From assembly GCF_023923225.1 (NCBI RefSeq), contig NZ_CP099489.1, positions 3,906,001 to 3,970,000 of the forward strand: a stretch of 64,000 bases of DNA, given 5' to 3'. Each line of letters opens with the position of its first letter. The stretch's first letter is position 1. Source of the stretch: Ornithinimicrobium faecis. Its GTDB lineage: Bacteria; Actinomycetota; Actinomycetes; Actinomycetales; Dermatophilaceae. A program made the position numbers and the translations under genes. The notes under the pieces were generated by a model, which worked only from the letters and a program-made list of their open reading frames with translations, made no database searches and was not told where the DNA came from. Below are positions 26,065-34,174 of the stretch, one piece after another.

Positions 26065-26715
26065 GTGACCAGACCTCCACGACTGCCCCCACGACTGCCA
26101 CTGCGCGGGCGCGACCGGCGCTCAGTGTGGCGTCGGGGTGTCGCGCGCAAGACCCTCGCCGCGGCACTGCTCGGCACAGCGGTGTATGCCGCGACGACGG
26201 CTCTGGCGCCCGCCTCACCTGATCCCGGGTCTGCTGTGCTGGTGGCCGGTTCGGATGTCTCCGTCGGCGCCACCCTGGGGCCGGAGTCGGTGCGCACGGC
26301 CCGGGTCCCGGACCATCTGGTCCCCGACGGTGCCCTCACTGACTCGGCCGAGGCGCACGGTGCGGTCACGACCGCGCCGTTGCGGGCCGGGGAGATCCTG
26401 ACCGACGTCCGCATCGCGCCGGACGGGCCGCTCGAGGGGCTGGAGCCCGACCTGGTGCTGACCCACCTGCCGCTGTCCGTCCCGGAGTTGGCCGGGACAT
26501 TGCACCCCGGGCTGCGGGTCGATGTCCTCACCACCGTGGACGGCACGGTCCTGGCGCAGGACGTCCTGCTCGTCCAGCAGGTGTCGGGCCCGGAGGCCAG
26601 CAGCGAGGCGCTCAGCTTTCTGGTCGCGGTGACGTCGAAAGAGGCGAGTCGACTCGCGGTCGCCGGCAGCAGCGACCAGCCCGGAGCGGGCCTGACCGTC
26701 GTGCTGCGGCGCTGA
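26065..26715 (+). CDS. SAF-domain membrane protein (CpaB-like)
   Basis: The 216-residue protein has a basic N-terminus, one hydrophobic segment (about 30-50, LAAALLGTAVYAATTAL) and then a SAF domain (about 58-125: VLVAGSDVSVGATLGPESVR, LRAGEILTDVRIAP). This is the organisation of CpaB-type pilus-assembly factors, with a long extracytoplasmic part. No other pilus genes are nearby, so a pilus role is doubtful; such lone SAF genes regularly stand between fmdB and mscL in actinobacteria. GTG 26065 lies 6 nt after TAGCCT and 22 nt after the fmdB stop. Confidence 0.85.
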   Translation: MTRPPRLPPRLPLRGRDRRSVWRRGVARKTLAAALLGTAVYAATTALAPASPDPGSAVLVAGSDVSVGATLGPESVRTARVPDHLVPDGALTDSAEAHGAVTTAPLRAGEILTDVRIAPDGPLEGLEPDLVLTHLPLSVPELAGTLHPGLRVDVLTTVDGTVLAQDVLLVQQVSGPEASSEALSFLVAVTSKEASRLAVAGSSDQPGAGLTVVLRR

Positions 26716-26897
26716 CCGACGGCCGTCGAAGGCCCTGCGTTTCCTACTCAACAGTCATGTCGCATCACGACACAACGGGCCACAAACTGTGATCTTGTGC
26801 CACCCTGCGCTATCGTCTCCGTCGCCCTGCGCCAAAGGCGGCTCAGGATTCATTGGCATTTAAGCGTCCAGGAAAGGGCGCAGAACTCGGAGGAATC

Positions 26898-27290
26898 ATG
26901 CTCCAGGGCTTCAAGGATTTCATCATGCGGGGCAACATCGTCGACCTCGCTGTCGCGGTGGTCATCGGCACCGCATTCGCTGCAGTGGTTGACGTGGTCG
27001 TGAGCAGCCTGATCACGCCGCTGCTCAACGCCATGGGTGGTGCTGAGGCCAGCGGCCTGGGCTTCCACGTCATCAGTGGCAACCCGGCCACCTACATGGA
27101 CTTCGCGGCCATCATCAATGCCGTCATCGTCTTCCTGCTCACCGCTGCCGTTGTCTACTTCGTCATTGTTGTCCCGATGAACAAGGTCAACGAGCGCATG
27201 GGCTTTGGCAAGGAGGAGGAAGAGGCTCCGGCCGAGGACGTCGCTCTGCTGACCGAGATCCGCGACCTGCTCGCTCGTCGCAACGGCTGA
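26898..27290 (+). CDS. mscL: Large-conductance mechanosensitive channel MscL
   Basis: A homopentameric inner-membrane channel that opens under membrane tension to release solutes during osmotic downshock. The 130 residues have the N-terminal amphipathic helix MLQGFKDFIMRGNIVDLAVA and TM1 continuing VVIGTAFAAVVDVVVSSLI with its Gly/Ala pattern. A periplasmic loop follows, then TM2 (FAAIINAVIVFLLTAAVVYF) and a charged C-terminal bundle ending with DVALLTEIRDLLARR. ATG 26898 has a GGAGGA ribosome site with 4-nt spacing. The gene is separated from the SAF gene by a 182-nt leader region and followed by a strong terminator. Confidence 0.98.
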   Translation: MLQGFKDFIMRGNIVDLAVAVVIGTAFAAVVDVVVSSLITPLLNAMGGAEASGLGFHVISGNPATYMDFAAIINAVIVFLLTAAVVYFVIVVPMNKVNERMGFGKEEEEAPAEDVALLTEIRDLLARRNG

Positions 27291-27352
27291 CCCAACTCGT
27301 TGCGCACAACCAGCTGCGTGCCGCACTGAGCAGCAGCGCCTGATTCAACGCC

Positions 27353-27390
27353 CACGGGCCCGACTCCCTTCTCGGGGAGGCGGGCCCGTG
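27353..27390. terminator. Intrinsic terminator between mscL and the convergent small gene
   Basis: Perfect arms CACGGGCCCG (27353-27362) and CGGGCCCGTG (27381-27390) enclose an 18-nt loop with its own short stem (TCCC/GGGGA). It is followed by TCGTTGTCG. It can serve both convergent units. Confidence 0.75.
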
Positions 27391-27439
27391 TCGTTGTCGG
27401 TGCCGGCAACCTGTCAGCGAGGGTGCGCGGCGGGTCTCG

Positions 27440-27640
27440 CTATCCCCAGTGGGGCGGACGCTGCGCTCGCCACCACTGGTCGGTGCCAACCTCCTGGCTG
27501 GGCCCGTCCCCCCCGGAGCCCTGCTCGTCCAGGTCACCGTGCGGCTCGGTGAAGTCCGGGGTGTCCTCTGGGTTGGCGTTGGTGGCGGGAGCGATGACAC
27601 GGCGGTGTCGGCGCCGCTCCGGCACCTCGTCATGCGTCAT
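27440..27640 (-). CDS. Small actinobacterial protein ending in RPPHWG (66 aa)
   Basis: A short charged, probably disordered protein. It begins MTHDEVPERRRHRRVIAPAT and ends DQWWRAQRPPHWG. The basic R-rich start with VIAP and the end W/RPPHWG are a pattern I recall from small hypothetical proteins next to large AAA/helicase genes in related actinobacteria. Its ATG overlaps the stop of the upstream helicase gene (TGATG... on the minus strand), so it is translationally coupled and may work with that protein. No function is known. Confidence 0.7.
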   Translation of the reverse strand: MTHDEVPERRRHRRVIAPATNANPEDTPDFTEPHGDLDEQGSGGDGPSQEVGTDQWWRAQRPPHWG

Positions 27641-30600
27641 CGCTGTCGCTGCGCTGAGGCACGCCTGGCGAGGTCGACGAGTCGGGCCACCTCGCGGGCC
27701 GGGTCGCGGAAGACATCCGTCGTCCAGACCTGCACCGGAGTCCACCCCAGCTGCCGCAGATGCAGGATCCGGTTGTAGAGCCGGTCGGCGTCCGGCCCGT
27801 CGGGGTCCGGGTGGGCGTCGGTGTCGATGGCCAGCAGCGGACGGTTCCGGTCGTCGGGGTCGTCGACCACGAGCTCGATCCTCTGCGGCCCGCTGCCAAA
27901 GCCCAATCGGACAGTCAGGTTCTCGGCGCGCAACCGCTGGGCCAGATCTGCCACGAGCGCCGGAGCCTGTGGTGCGGAGTCCTGTGGTGCGGAGTCCCGT
28001 GGTGCGGAGTCCTGTGGTGCGGAGTCCTGCGGTGCGGGGTCCCGTGGTGCGGAGCCCGGCTGCTCGGGGTCGACTGCGGCGCGTGCAACGGTCGCCCGGA
28101 CAAGGTCGAGACCGGGCGAGGCGGGCAGGTCGCCCAGGGGGCGGTCACTGACGACCACGATGGAGCGGCGGGCCGCGTTGAGCGCGGCCGCTCCCCAGGC
28201 CTGCGACAACTGGTCCCGGCCGGTCAGGACAAGCACCAGGCGATCACGCACATCGCCCGCTGCCCGCTCCACGGTGCTCAGCACGAATGGTTCGGCGACG
28301 TCCTCGCGGAACGACGCGACCAGGTCCGCCTCACCTGCCACCCGCTCCCAGAGGAGGGTCTCGGCGTGTGGCACGAGGGCAGCATCATCAACCACCACGC
28401 CGAGGGAGTGGCGGGGGCTGCGCCGAGCGTGATCGAGCACGATGTCGACCATTCGGGTGATGGCCTCATCCTTGCCCTCTGCCTCCACGACGGCGATCCG
28501 GGACTGGCGCAGGACTCCGGGATAGCCGGTGACCGCGGAGCCCGGACGTCGGGGCAACATCCGGTCATCGAGGGACCGATAGTGCGTGTCCAGGTGTCGC
28601 ACCGGCAGAACCCTGGACGCCGAGCTGAGGAGGGACTCACCTCCAGCGGGGGCTGGGTCCTGCGCCGCGTCGGCGACTCCCGCGACGGGCAGGCCCGGCA
28701 GCCCGCCGGAGTCGCCGGCGATGAGCACGGTGGCGCCTCGGGTCAGGGCTGGCACGGCGTGCGCGAGGGGGATCTGCTGCGCCTCCTCGATCACGATGAG
28801 ATCCAGCTCCGTGTCCGTCGGGATCGTCGCCGGGACGGTCAGCGGGCTGGTCAGCCAGCACGGCCTTAGTGCCCGCACCAGATCCGGCGCAGCCTGGATC
28901 AGGTCGATCGTCCGCAGCGGCGGCCCTGCCTCGACCACTGCTCTCAGGGCGTCTGCCTGCTCTGGGTGGGCTGCCAGCACGGCGCTCACACGGTCGCGAG
29001 CAGCGTGGACCACAGCACTGCGCGCAGCCTCGGCCCGGGCCTCTTCCTGGCGCTCAAGCAGGGCCACGACCCCGTGCAGCTCGGCCCCCGTGGCCTGTGG
29101 CGTCTGCCGGGCCATCTGGTCGTGCACAGAGGCCCAGAAGACCAGGTCAGCCTCAGCCTCAACGTCGTCTTCTGCCACGCCGCGCTGTGCCAGGTCATCG
29201 ACCAAGCGGCCCAGCCCCCGATCCCGCAACGGTTGCAGGTCACCGTGCACAGCCGCCACCACCGGCAGCCGGTCCGCCTGGGCGTCCAGGCGCACCAGAC
29301 GCTCGAGCACCAGATCCAGGTGCGTGGTCTCAAACTCGCGACCGTGCGTCGTGGTCTGGAGCACCTCGGCCAGCCAGGTCAGGTCGCTGTGGATCCCCTC
29401 GAACTCTGCGGCGGCCTCTTCCCAGCCCCTGGGCGTGCTCGGTCGGGCCGCCCGGCCAGCGAGAGATTCCCACTCAGAGCGTTCTTGCAGTGCGTGGGCG
29501 AGCCGGTCGCCCACGTCGGGCGGGGGTGTGCCCGGGCGCAGCAGACTGCGTGCCTGGCGACGCAACCTCGTGCGCGCAACCGTCGACAGTTTGTCGGCAC
29601 TCCCCCGCGGTTGCTTGGTCGTCGCGCGGACGAGGTCCTCCAGCGGTGACTCATAGACCTCGGGGGTGAAGACGTCGAGCGTGTCCCGGACCTGACGGAG
29701 CAACTCAAAGATCCGGTTCCACTGCTGCAGGTTCACCGGTGCAGGCAGTCCCACGGCCTTGGCCAGTGCGTTGACGTCCTCGCGTGCCTGGGAGAAGCGC
29801 CCACCGACATGGTCAGCCACAAGCGCTGCAGCGCGCTCCGCGTCCTGGTCGGTGGTGATCTGAGCACCGAACCATGGGTCCTCCGCACGACGCTTCCAGG
29901 CACCGGCGCTCACGGCTCGGGTCAGGGCCTCCCGGATCTCACTCATGCTGTCGGGGGTGAGACCGGCGAGCACATCGCCCTCCAGCCGCACGTGTGAGGC
30001 GGGCGAGCGCTCCAGGGCTGCGAGGCGGGCCAACACCTCGTGCGTCTCGGCGAGCGTCACGCCCCAGGGCTCACGACGTCCGTGCAGATGCTCCTGGTGC
30101 TCCGCGAGCACCACGAGGGGGTCCTCGGTCACGACGGGAGCGGCAGAATCACTGGTCATGGGCTGCTCGCTCTGATGGCGGTCCAGCGCGTCGACCAGGG
30201 TCGCCCCAGCGCGTCGCGCAGCGGCCGCCGTCTCCCGCAGGTCGAGAGCCAGATCACCGAGGCCGATGCTGCGTAGTCGCTCCTGGACGTCCTCCAGCGC
30301 TCGCCGCTGCTCAGCGGCCACCAGCACCGAGCCACCCTCGCCGACGGCTCGTGCCACGGCGTTAACGATGGTCTGCGTGCGACCGGTCCCCGGTTCCGCG
30401 TCGAGCAGCACGGACTGACCCTGGGCGAGCACGTTGAGAACGTCCCGCTGGGCACGATCGACCGCAAGGACCGTCGCGGCCCGGGGTCGGTGGCCCTTGG
30501 CGGGCGCGACGTCCTTGCCCGACTTCTCCTGCGCCTCCGCCAGGGACACCAGCAGCGGTCTGCGTGCCAGCGTCTCCACGGGCCCGGCCAGCTCCGCGAC

Positions 30601-31287
30601 CAGTGGGAGCTTGGCCAGGGGATAGGTGCTCAGGACGAGTTGAGGACCAATGCCAAACTCGGAGAGACCGCCGCACAGCGCCTCGAGCCGGTCATAGGTT
30701 GGTCGCGGATCGAACCCGTGTCGTCCGCTGCTGGCCCTGGCCAACTCGTGCCCGTCCAGCTCGATCCCACGCTCGCCCCGGAGGTAGTGCTCGAGGGCAG
30801 GGTTGAAAATGACGTCTGAGTCCAGACGCAGCACGAAGTCGCGACGCGAGGCATCCGTCGGGCGAATGCGGGCCCCACGGAGCAGGACGGGTGCACGCGG
30901 GGGGATGGGCGCGCGTCGCAACTGCCACGAGGCCATGCCCACGGCCAGGAACAGCGTGCTCAGGCCGTACTCGCGCTGCAGCTCCACTCCCTTGGCGCGG
31001 ATGGCGCTCACCCGACGTCGCGCCTCGGTCAGCGCCATGGACTCTCGCACCAGCTCGGACAGGAGAGTGTTGTGTCCTGCCAGGAGCTTGGCGACGCCAC
31101 CGGGGTGAGCGACAGTCAGATCGATCGTGCCAGTGGGCAACTCGCGATGCCACATCAGCGTGTTGCGTCCGCCGAGTTCCGCGAGCTCTGAGCGCCATGC
31201 GTCCTGCGCGGTCTCGAGCGCCGTCGGACGCTCCTCGTCAGAGGTCGCGTCGACGCGTGGGCCCTGGGCGTCGACTGGTTGGTTCAC
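27637..31287 (-). CDS. Large AAA/DNA2-like NTPase, probable superfamily-1 helicase-related protein
   Basis: A 1216-residue cytoplasmic NTPase. Walker A reads DAEPGTGRTQTIVNA (about residue 296). A split helicase core follows, with Walker B LDLIVIEEAQQIPLAHA (about 827) and the motif III-like TRGATVLIAGDSGGLPGLP. The C-terminus (RPLLAIDTDAHPDP, LHLRQLGWTPVQVWTTDVFRDP) looks like the PD-(D/E)xK-type endonuclease tail of DUF3320/DUF4011 helicases. A 15-bp repeat encodes an Ala-Pro-Gln-Asp-Ser linker before it. GTG 31287 is the furthest good start. It is coupled to the 66-aa gene. Role inferred: nucleic-acid processing or defence-like repair; no partner system is visible. Confidence 0.85.
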   Translation of the reverse strand: MNQPVDAQGPRVDATSDEERPTALETAQDAWRSELAELGGRNTLMWHRELPTGTIDLTVAHPGGVAKLLAGHNTLLSELVRESMALTEARRRVSAIRAKGVELQREYGLSTLFLAVGMASWQLRRAPIPPRAPVLLRGARIRPTDASRRDFVLRLDSDVIFNPALEHYLRGERGIELDGHELARASSGRHGFDPRPTYDRLEALCGGLSEFGIGPQLVLSTYPLAKLPLVAELAGPVETLARRPLLVSLAEAQEKSGKDVAPAKGHRPRAATVLAVDRAQRDVLNVLAQGQSVLLDAEPGTGRTQTIVNAVARAVGEGGSVLVAAEQRRALEDVQERLRSIGLGDLALDLRETAAAARRAGATLVDALDRHQSEQPMTSDSAAPVVTEDPLVVLAEHQEHLHGRREPWGVTLAETHEVLARLAALERSPASHVRLEGDVLAGLTPDSMSEIREALTRAVSAGAWKRRAEDPWFGAQITTDQDAERAAALVADHVGGRFSQAREDVNALAKAVGLPAPVNLQQWNRIFELLRQVRDTLDVFTPEVYESPLEDLVRATTKQPRGSADKLSTVARTRLRRQARSLLRPGTPPPDVGDRLAHALQERSEWESLAGRAARPSTPRGWEEAAAEFEGIHSDLTWLAEVLQTTTHGREFETTHLDLVLERLVRLDAQADRLPVVAAVHGDLQPLRDRGLGRLVDDLAQRGVAEDDVEAEADLVFWASVHDQMARQTPQATGAELHGVVALLERQEEARAEAARSAVVHAARDRVSAVLAAHPEQADALRAVVEAGPPLRTIDLIQAAPDLVRALRPCWLTSPLTVPATIPTDTELDLIVIEEAQQIPLAHAVPALTRGATVLIAGDSGGLPGLPVAGVADAAQDPAPAGGESLLSSASRVLPVRHLDTHYRSLDDRMLPRRPGSAVTGYPGVLRQSRIAVVEAEGKDEAITRMVDIVLDHARRSPRHSLGVVVDDAALVPHAETLLWERVAGEADLVASFREDVAEPFVLSTVERAAGDVRDRLVLVLTGRDQLSQAWGAAALNAARRSIVVVSDRPLGDLPASPGLDLVRATVARAAVDPEQPGSAPRDPAPQDSAPQDSAPRDSAPQDSAPQAPALVADLAQRLRAENLTVRLGFGSGPQRIELVVDDPDDRNRPLLAIDTDAHPDPDGPDADRLYNRILHLRQLGWTPVQVWTTDVFRDPAREVARLVDLARRASAQRQR
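27970..28059 (-). repeat. 15-bp tandem repeat x6 inside the helicase gene
   Basis: Six head-to-tail 15-bp units start at 27970 (plus-strand form TGGTGCGGAGTCCTG, with small changes) and encode a repeated five-residue Ala-Pro-Gln/Arg-Asp-Ser/Pro linker. The period keeps the frame, so copy number could vary without loss of function. Confidence 0.9.
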
Positions 31288-31353
31288 GGTGCCAGGTTAA
31301 CCAGTGTCGCGGGGTGGTTCTGACAGACACGGGTGGTCCCGACCTCGCGGTGC

Positions 31354-31822
31354 TCACTCCCGCCCGATGATGCTGGCGGCGAGGGTCTCGATGAGCCCGT
31401 CGAACTGGTGACCGCCGGCCTGGTAGTGCCAGGTGCGCGAAGGGCACGACGTCGTCATCCGTGCAGTGGTGCAACGAGATTGAGCTGGCCGGCTCTGGAC
31501 CCTCGAACTGGTAGTCCGGCACGCCCCATCCGCTCGGGCTCCAGTCCGGCATCGCCAGCAGGACCGCCGCGCGCAGTGGAGACTGTTCCTGTGCCAACAC
31601 CTTGAGCAGAATCGAGGCGCCGAACGAATGGCCGACGATCACGTCGCCGCGCTCCACCCGGCCGAGTCCGGCACCTACGGTCGCCGACCATGCGGCATAC
31701 GACATGTCCTGGTCAGGGAGGCGCGGATAGTCCACCGAAGCACGCAGAGCCGACCCCAACCCCTCAGCCAGGCCCCGATCCTCGTCGAAGCCACCCGCGC
31801 CGTGGAAGAAGAGGAGCCGCAT
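31354..31822 (-). pseudogene. Alpha/beta hydrolase, frameshifted and internally deleted
   Basis: The gene begins normally with MRLLFFHGAGGFDEDRGLAE and holds the nucleophile elbow VIVGHSFGASILLKVLA. After CTDDDVVPFAHLAL the original frame becomes basic nonsense to a stop at 31238. In the next frame the expected ending is found: AGGHQFDGLIETLAASIIGRE and a stop at 31354, carrying the catalytic His. The residues normally lying between the Asp region and the GGHQF motif are missing, so a deletion of some tens of bases has removed them and shifted the frame. It sits between the helicase and tRNA-Arg, a likely rearrangement point. Confidence 0.75.
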
Positions 31823-31918
31823 GCCCCTCAGGATAGGAGTTGTCCCGTGCGCCGCGATAGGCTCGCCCCCGGCGATCGGCCCGGAGGCAGCACCATCCAC
31901 CGGGCCATCGACCTCCCC

Positions 31919-31991
31919 GCCCTCGTAGCTCAGGGGATAGAGCACCGCTCTCCTAAAGCGGGTGTCGCAGGTTCGAATCCTGCCGGGGGCA
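31919..31991 (+). tRNA. tRNA-Arg (anticodon CCT)
   Basis: The acceptor strands GCCCTCG and CGGGGGC pair throughout (one G-U), the D-arm is GCTCAGGGGATAGAGC, the anticodon loop CTCCTAA on CCGCT/AGCGG gives CCT (reads AGG), and the T-arm is GCAGGTTCGAATCCTGC. CCA is not encoded. Accessory genes follow directly downstream. Confidence 0.96.
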
Positions 31992-32175
31992 CTCTGTCCA
32001 GTCGCGACATCGTTGACACGGTGTCCAGGTTCAGGACATTGCGTGGGTTCACCGGCACGAGACGCTTGATCGGCTCGCTGGCCAGAACCGTCACAAACGC
32101 CTGCCGATCTCAGCTAGCACTACATCCCCCAAGAAGCAGGGTTCCACGTCCTCTCCGGGCCTAGGACCTTTGCGC

Positions 32176-32199
32176 ACTGTTACAGTTAATGCAGTTAAT
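32176..32199 (+). promoter_or_regulatory. Probable autoregulatory operator of the toxin-antitoxin genes
   Basis: An 11-bp palindrome ACTGT-T-ACAGT (32176-32186) overlaps two direct repeats CAGTTAAT (32183-32190 and 32192-32199). The site is AT-rich against the local background and lies 27 nt before the antitoxin start. A GGAGG ribosome site is at 32216-32220. Binding by the antitoxin is inferred. The rest of 31992-32175 shows no gene; it contains a short inverted pair GTGTCCAGG...TCAGGACAT of unknown meaning. Confidence 0.5.
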
Positions 32200-32225
32200 T
32201 TCACTTGTTCCGTTTGGAGGTTGGG

Positions 32226-32612
32226 ATGTCCGAGGTTCTCGCCGATGACGTTCAGACACTGCGCACTGCATTGGCTGGTGCGGGCGACAAGGTCAGCGTG
32301 ACGTTGGAGTTGTCTCGCACGAGCGCCGAGAAGGTCCTCACATTGCTCGATGCCGAGCGCACCACAGGCGCGGTCGTGGTCCCGATCAAGGAGTTGTTCA
32401 CCACCACCGAGACGGCCGCGATGCTCGGCTTGTCGCGTCCGACCTTGATGAAGCTGGTCGATTCCGGGGAGATCGATCACGTGAAAGTCGGCACTCACCA
32501 TCGGATCCCGGCCGAGGCGATCCTGAAGTTCCAACGCGCTCGCCAGGCACGTCGTAGCAAGGCGGCCGAAGCGCTTGCCGAGTTCTCCAACGAGATTGGC
32601 TTCGTCGATTGA
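32226..32612 (+). CDS. Excisionase-like HTH antitoxin (VapB50-like)
   Basis: A 128-residue protein whose central part (residues about 60-100) is a MerR/excisionase-type DNA-binding helix-turn-helix: FTTTETAAMLGLSRPTLMKL, VDSGEIDHVKVGTHHRIPAE. The N-terminus is helical and acidic; the C-terminus (ARQARRSKAAEALAEFSNEI) probably binds the toxin. The next gene, a PIN-domain protein, starts inside its stop codon. That arrangement resembles the Mycobacterium VapBC50 pair, where the antitoxin was first annotated as an excisionase. The start ATG 32226 has a GGAGG site. No integrase is nearby, so a true excisionase role is unlikely. Confidence 0.8.
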   Translation: MSEVLADDVQTLRTALAGAGDKVSVTLELSRTSAEKVLTLLDAERTTGAVVVPIKELFTTTETAAMLGLSRPTLMKLVDSGEIDHVKVGTHHRIPAEAILKFQRARQARRSKAAEALAEFSNEIGFVD

Positions 32613-33217
32613 CGATCAGCATCGTCCTGGCTGACGCCAACATCCTGCTCTCGCGAACACTGCGCGACTACTTCCTCTACGCCGCCGACGCAGGTGGCAT
32701 TGAGATTCACTGGAGCCAGCAGATCCTCGATGAGATGTCGCGCAACTTGCGTGCAAAGTTCGGGTTCACCCAGGCCGACACCGACCGGCTCGAAAACTTG
32801 ATGAACAACTACATCGAGTACGCGCTCATCGAGGTCGATCCAGACGATCTTGCGAGCGTTCAGGTCGTCGAGATGGACCCCAAGGACCGGCACGTCCTTG
32901 CCGCTGCGATGAGCGTCGACGCGGACATTCTGCTCACGGAGAACACTCCGCACTTCCCGCAGAAGTGGATGTCCGAGCGCAGTATCGACCTCCTCGATGC
33001 GGCGACACTGTTGACCCGATTGGCCGTGAGGTTCCCTGACAGGATCCGAGCAGCCCACGATCAGACTGTCCGGTTGTCGCGCAAGCCCGAAATGGAGATC
33101 CTGGACGTTCTGGGGCAGATCATTGGCGACAGGGCGATCGAAGTCATCCGAGACCTCGTCCAATCGGCGGAGGACGAGTCTGGCCCTGACGTCGAGGGAC
33201 CTGAAGGTGGGATGTGA
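32609..33217 (+). CDS. PIN-domain toxin (VapC-like ribonuclease)
   Basis: A 202-residue PIN-domain protein, longer than the usual 130-140 residues of VapC. The acidic active-site positions expected for a Mg2+-dependent RNase appear in IVLADANILLSRTLRDYF (Asp), WSQQILDEMSRNL (Glu), DPKDRHVLAAAM (Asp) and VDADILLTENTPHFP (Asp). An extra helical C-terminal extension follows from about residue 140. It starts with TTG 32609 overlapping the antitoxin stop (TTGA), so toxin synthesis depends on antitoxin translation. RNA target unknown. Confidence 0.85.
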   Translation: MTISIVLADANILLSRTLRDYFLYAADAGGIEIHWSQQILDEMSRNLRAKFGFTQADTDRLENLMNNYIEYALIEVDPDDLASVQVVEMDPKDRHVLAAAMSVDADILLTENTPHFPQKWMSERSIDLLDAATLLTRLAVRFPDRIRAAHDQTVRLSRKPEMEILDVLGQIIGDRAIEVIRDLVQSAEDESGPDVEGPEGGM

Positions 33218-33445
33218 CCACCGGCCACGACTCACCACACCCCCGAAGGCACACTGAACAGCGACTTTAGGTTCGCGACCGCCTGGCCTTGCTCAGCACG
33301 CAGACCTCCCTGGTCGGATCGAGGACCTCAGCCGTCCTGCGCCCCTCCTACGCAGCCTGCACCAAAAGGGTTGCATCCCGCCCCAGGAGCGCCCGCGACG
33401 CAGATAAGGAGCCTCTCCCACTCAACGGCATGCTCGGCGGAGCCT
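33218..33445. other. Gene-free stretch between the PIN toxin and arsC-like gene
   Basis: No supported gene, RNA or strong hairpin was found. Frames crossing it lack a plausible start and family resemblance. Confidence 0.4.
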
Positions 33446-34102
33446 TCAGGCGGTGTGGGCCAGCTCTCGCTGTGGAGCGATCGGCACCTCGAGCTCGGCG
33501 AGGAGCTCGCGCACCCGGCTCTCGATCTCCGCCGCGATCCGACGCGCGGCAGGGAGGTCCTGGGCATAGGGGTCATCGATCTCCCAGTGGATGGTGCGCC
33601 GACCGACCAGCGGGGCGTCCTGGCAGCCGATGAGGACCAGGATGTCCGCCGCGTCCAGCACGTCTTCCTGGACCTCCGACGGGAGCGGGTTGACCAGGTC
33701 GATCCCCCGCTCAGCGAGCACCGTAGACGCGTGCGGGTTGAGGCGCCCGGTGGGACGCAAACCACCGGAGCGCGCCAGCACCCGCCCGCCGGACAGGTGC
33801 TCGGCCAGCGCCGCCGCCACCTGCGACCTGCCCTCGTTGCGCTCACACACGAACAGGACCTTGGGCAGCGGCGACAGGGTGCGCCCCTGAGAACGTGCCA
33901 ACGTGGCCAGCTCGTCGCGAACCGCGTGCTCGACGAGGGCGGGGATGAACTCAGCGTGCTTGCCTCCGGCCTCCAAGCTGGAGCGCTTGCGGTCCACCAG
34001 CACTGCGATCTCGGCGGCGTCAAACCCATCGGCGTAGCGCTCGGTCAACTCCTCAAGCACCCGTGCCATCGCGTGCCGGTAGGCACTTCTGTGCAGCTCC
34101 AT
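33446..34102 (-). CDS. ArsC-type arsenate reductase / low-molecular-weight phosphatase with N-terminal helical domain
   Basis: A 218-residue protein. The C-terminal part (from about residue 78) is the LMW-phosphatase fold with the P-loop KVLFVCERNEGRSQVAAALA, a CX5R active site, then ARSGGLRPTGRLNP and the Asp-containing WEIDDPYAQD. The N-terminal 75 residues form a helical module (LEELTERYADGFDAAEIAVL) seen in actinobacterial arsenate reductases, which use mycothiol. The P-loop has Glu-Arg-Asn-Glu where most ArsC have Val-His-Asn-Ala, so arsenate specificity is not certain. ATG 34102 has GGGGTGAG upstream and is preceded by a palindrome. No arsR or efflux gene is adjacent. Confidence 0.8.
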   Translation of the reverse strand: MELHRSAYRHAMARVLEELTERYADGFDAAEIAVLVDRKRSSLEAGGKHAEFIPALVEHAVRDELATLARSQGRTLSPLPKVLFVCERNEGRSQVAAALAEHLSGGRVLARSGGLRPTGRLNPHASTVLAERGIDLVNPLPSEVQEDVLDAADILVLIGCQDAPLVGRRTIHWEIDDPYAQDLPAARRIAAEIESRVRELLAELEVPIAPQRELAHTA

Positions 34103-34128
34103 CGCTCTCACCCCTGAAGGTAAACATC

Positions 34129-34140
34129 TGGTGAACACCA
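34129..34140. promoter_or_regulatory. Palindrome upstream of the arsC-like gene
   Basis: TGGTGAACACCA is a perfect 12-bp dyad, 27 nt before the arsC-like start, in the short gap to the YhaN-like gene end. It could be a regulator site; no adjacent regulator gene is present. Confidence 0.35.
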
Positions 34141-34174
34141 AGTGTACGCCAGAGTCGCAGAAGTGAAGCGGAGA

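Noticed and set aside
32226..32612. True phage/transposon excisionase
   Set aside because: Partnered by overlap with a PIN toxin and with no integrase in the area, so an antitoxin role fits better.
33218..33445. A further tRNA or small RNA before the arsC-like gene
   Set aside because: No cloverleaf or conserved RNA motif could be built, and no open frame with support is present.
31919..34102. Integrative island using tRNA-Arg as attachment site
   Set aside because: No integrase gene and no second copy of the tRNA 3' end was found within the window, so attachment sites cannot be claimed.
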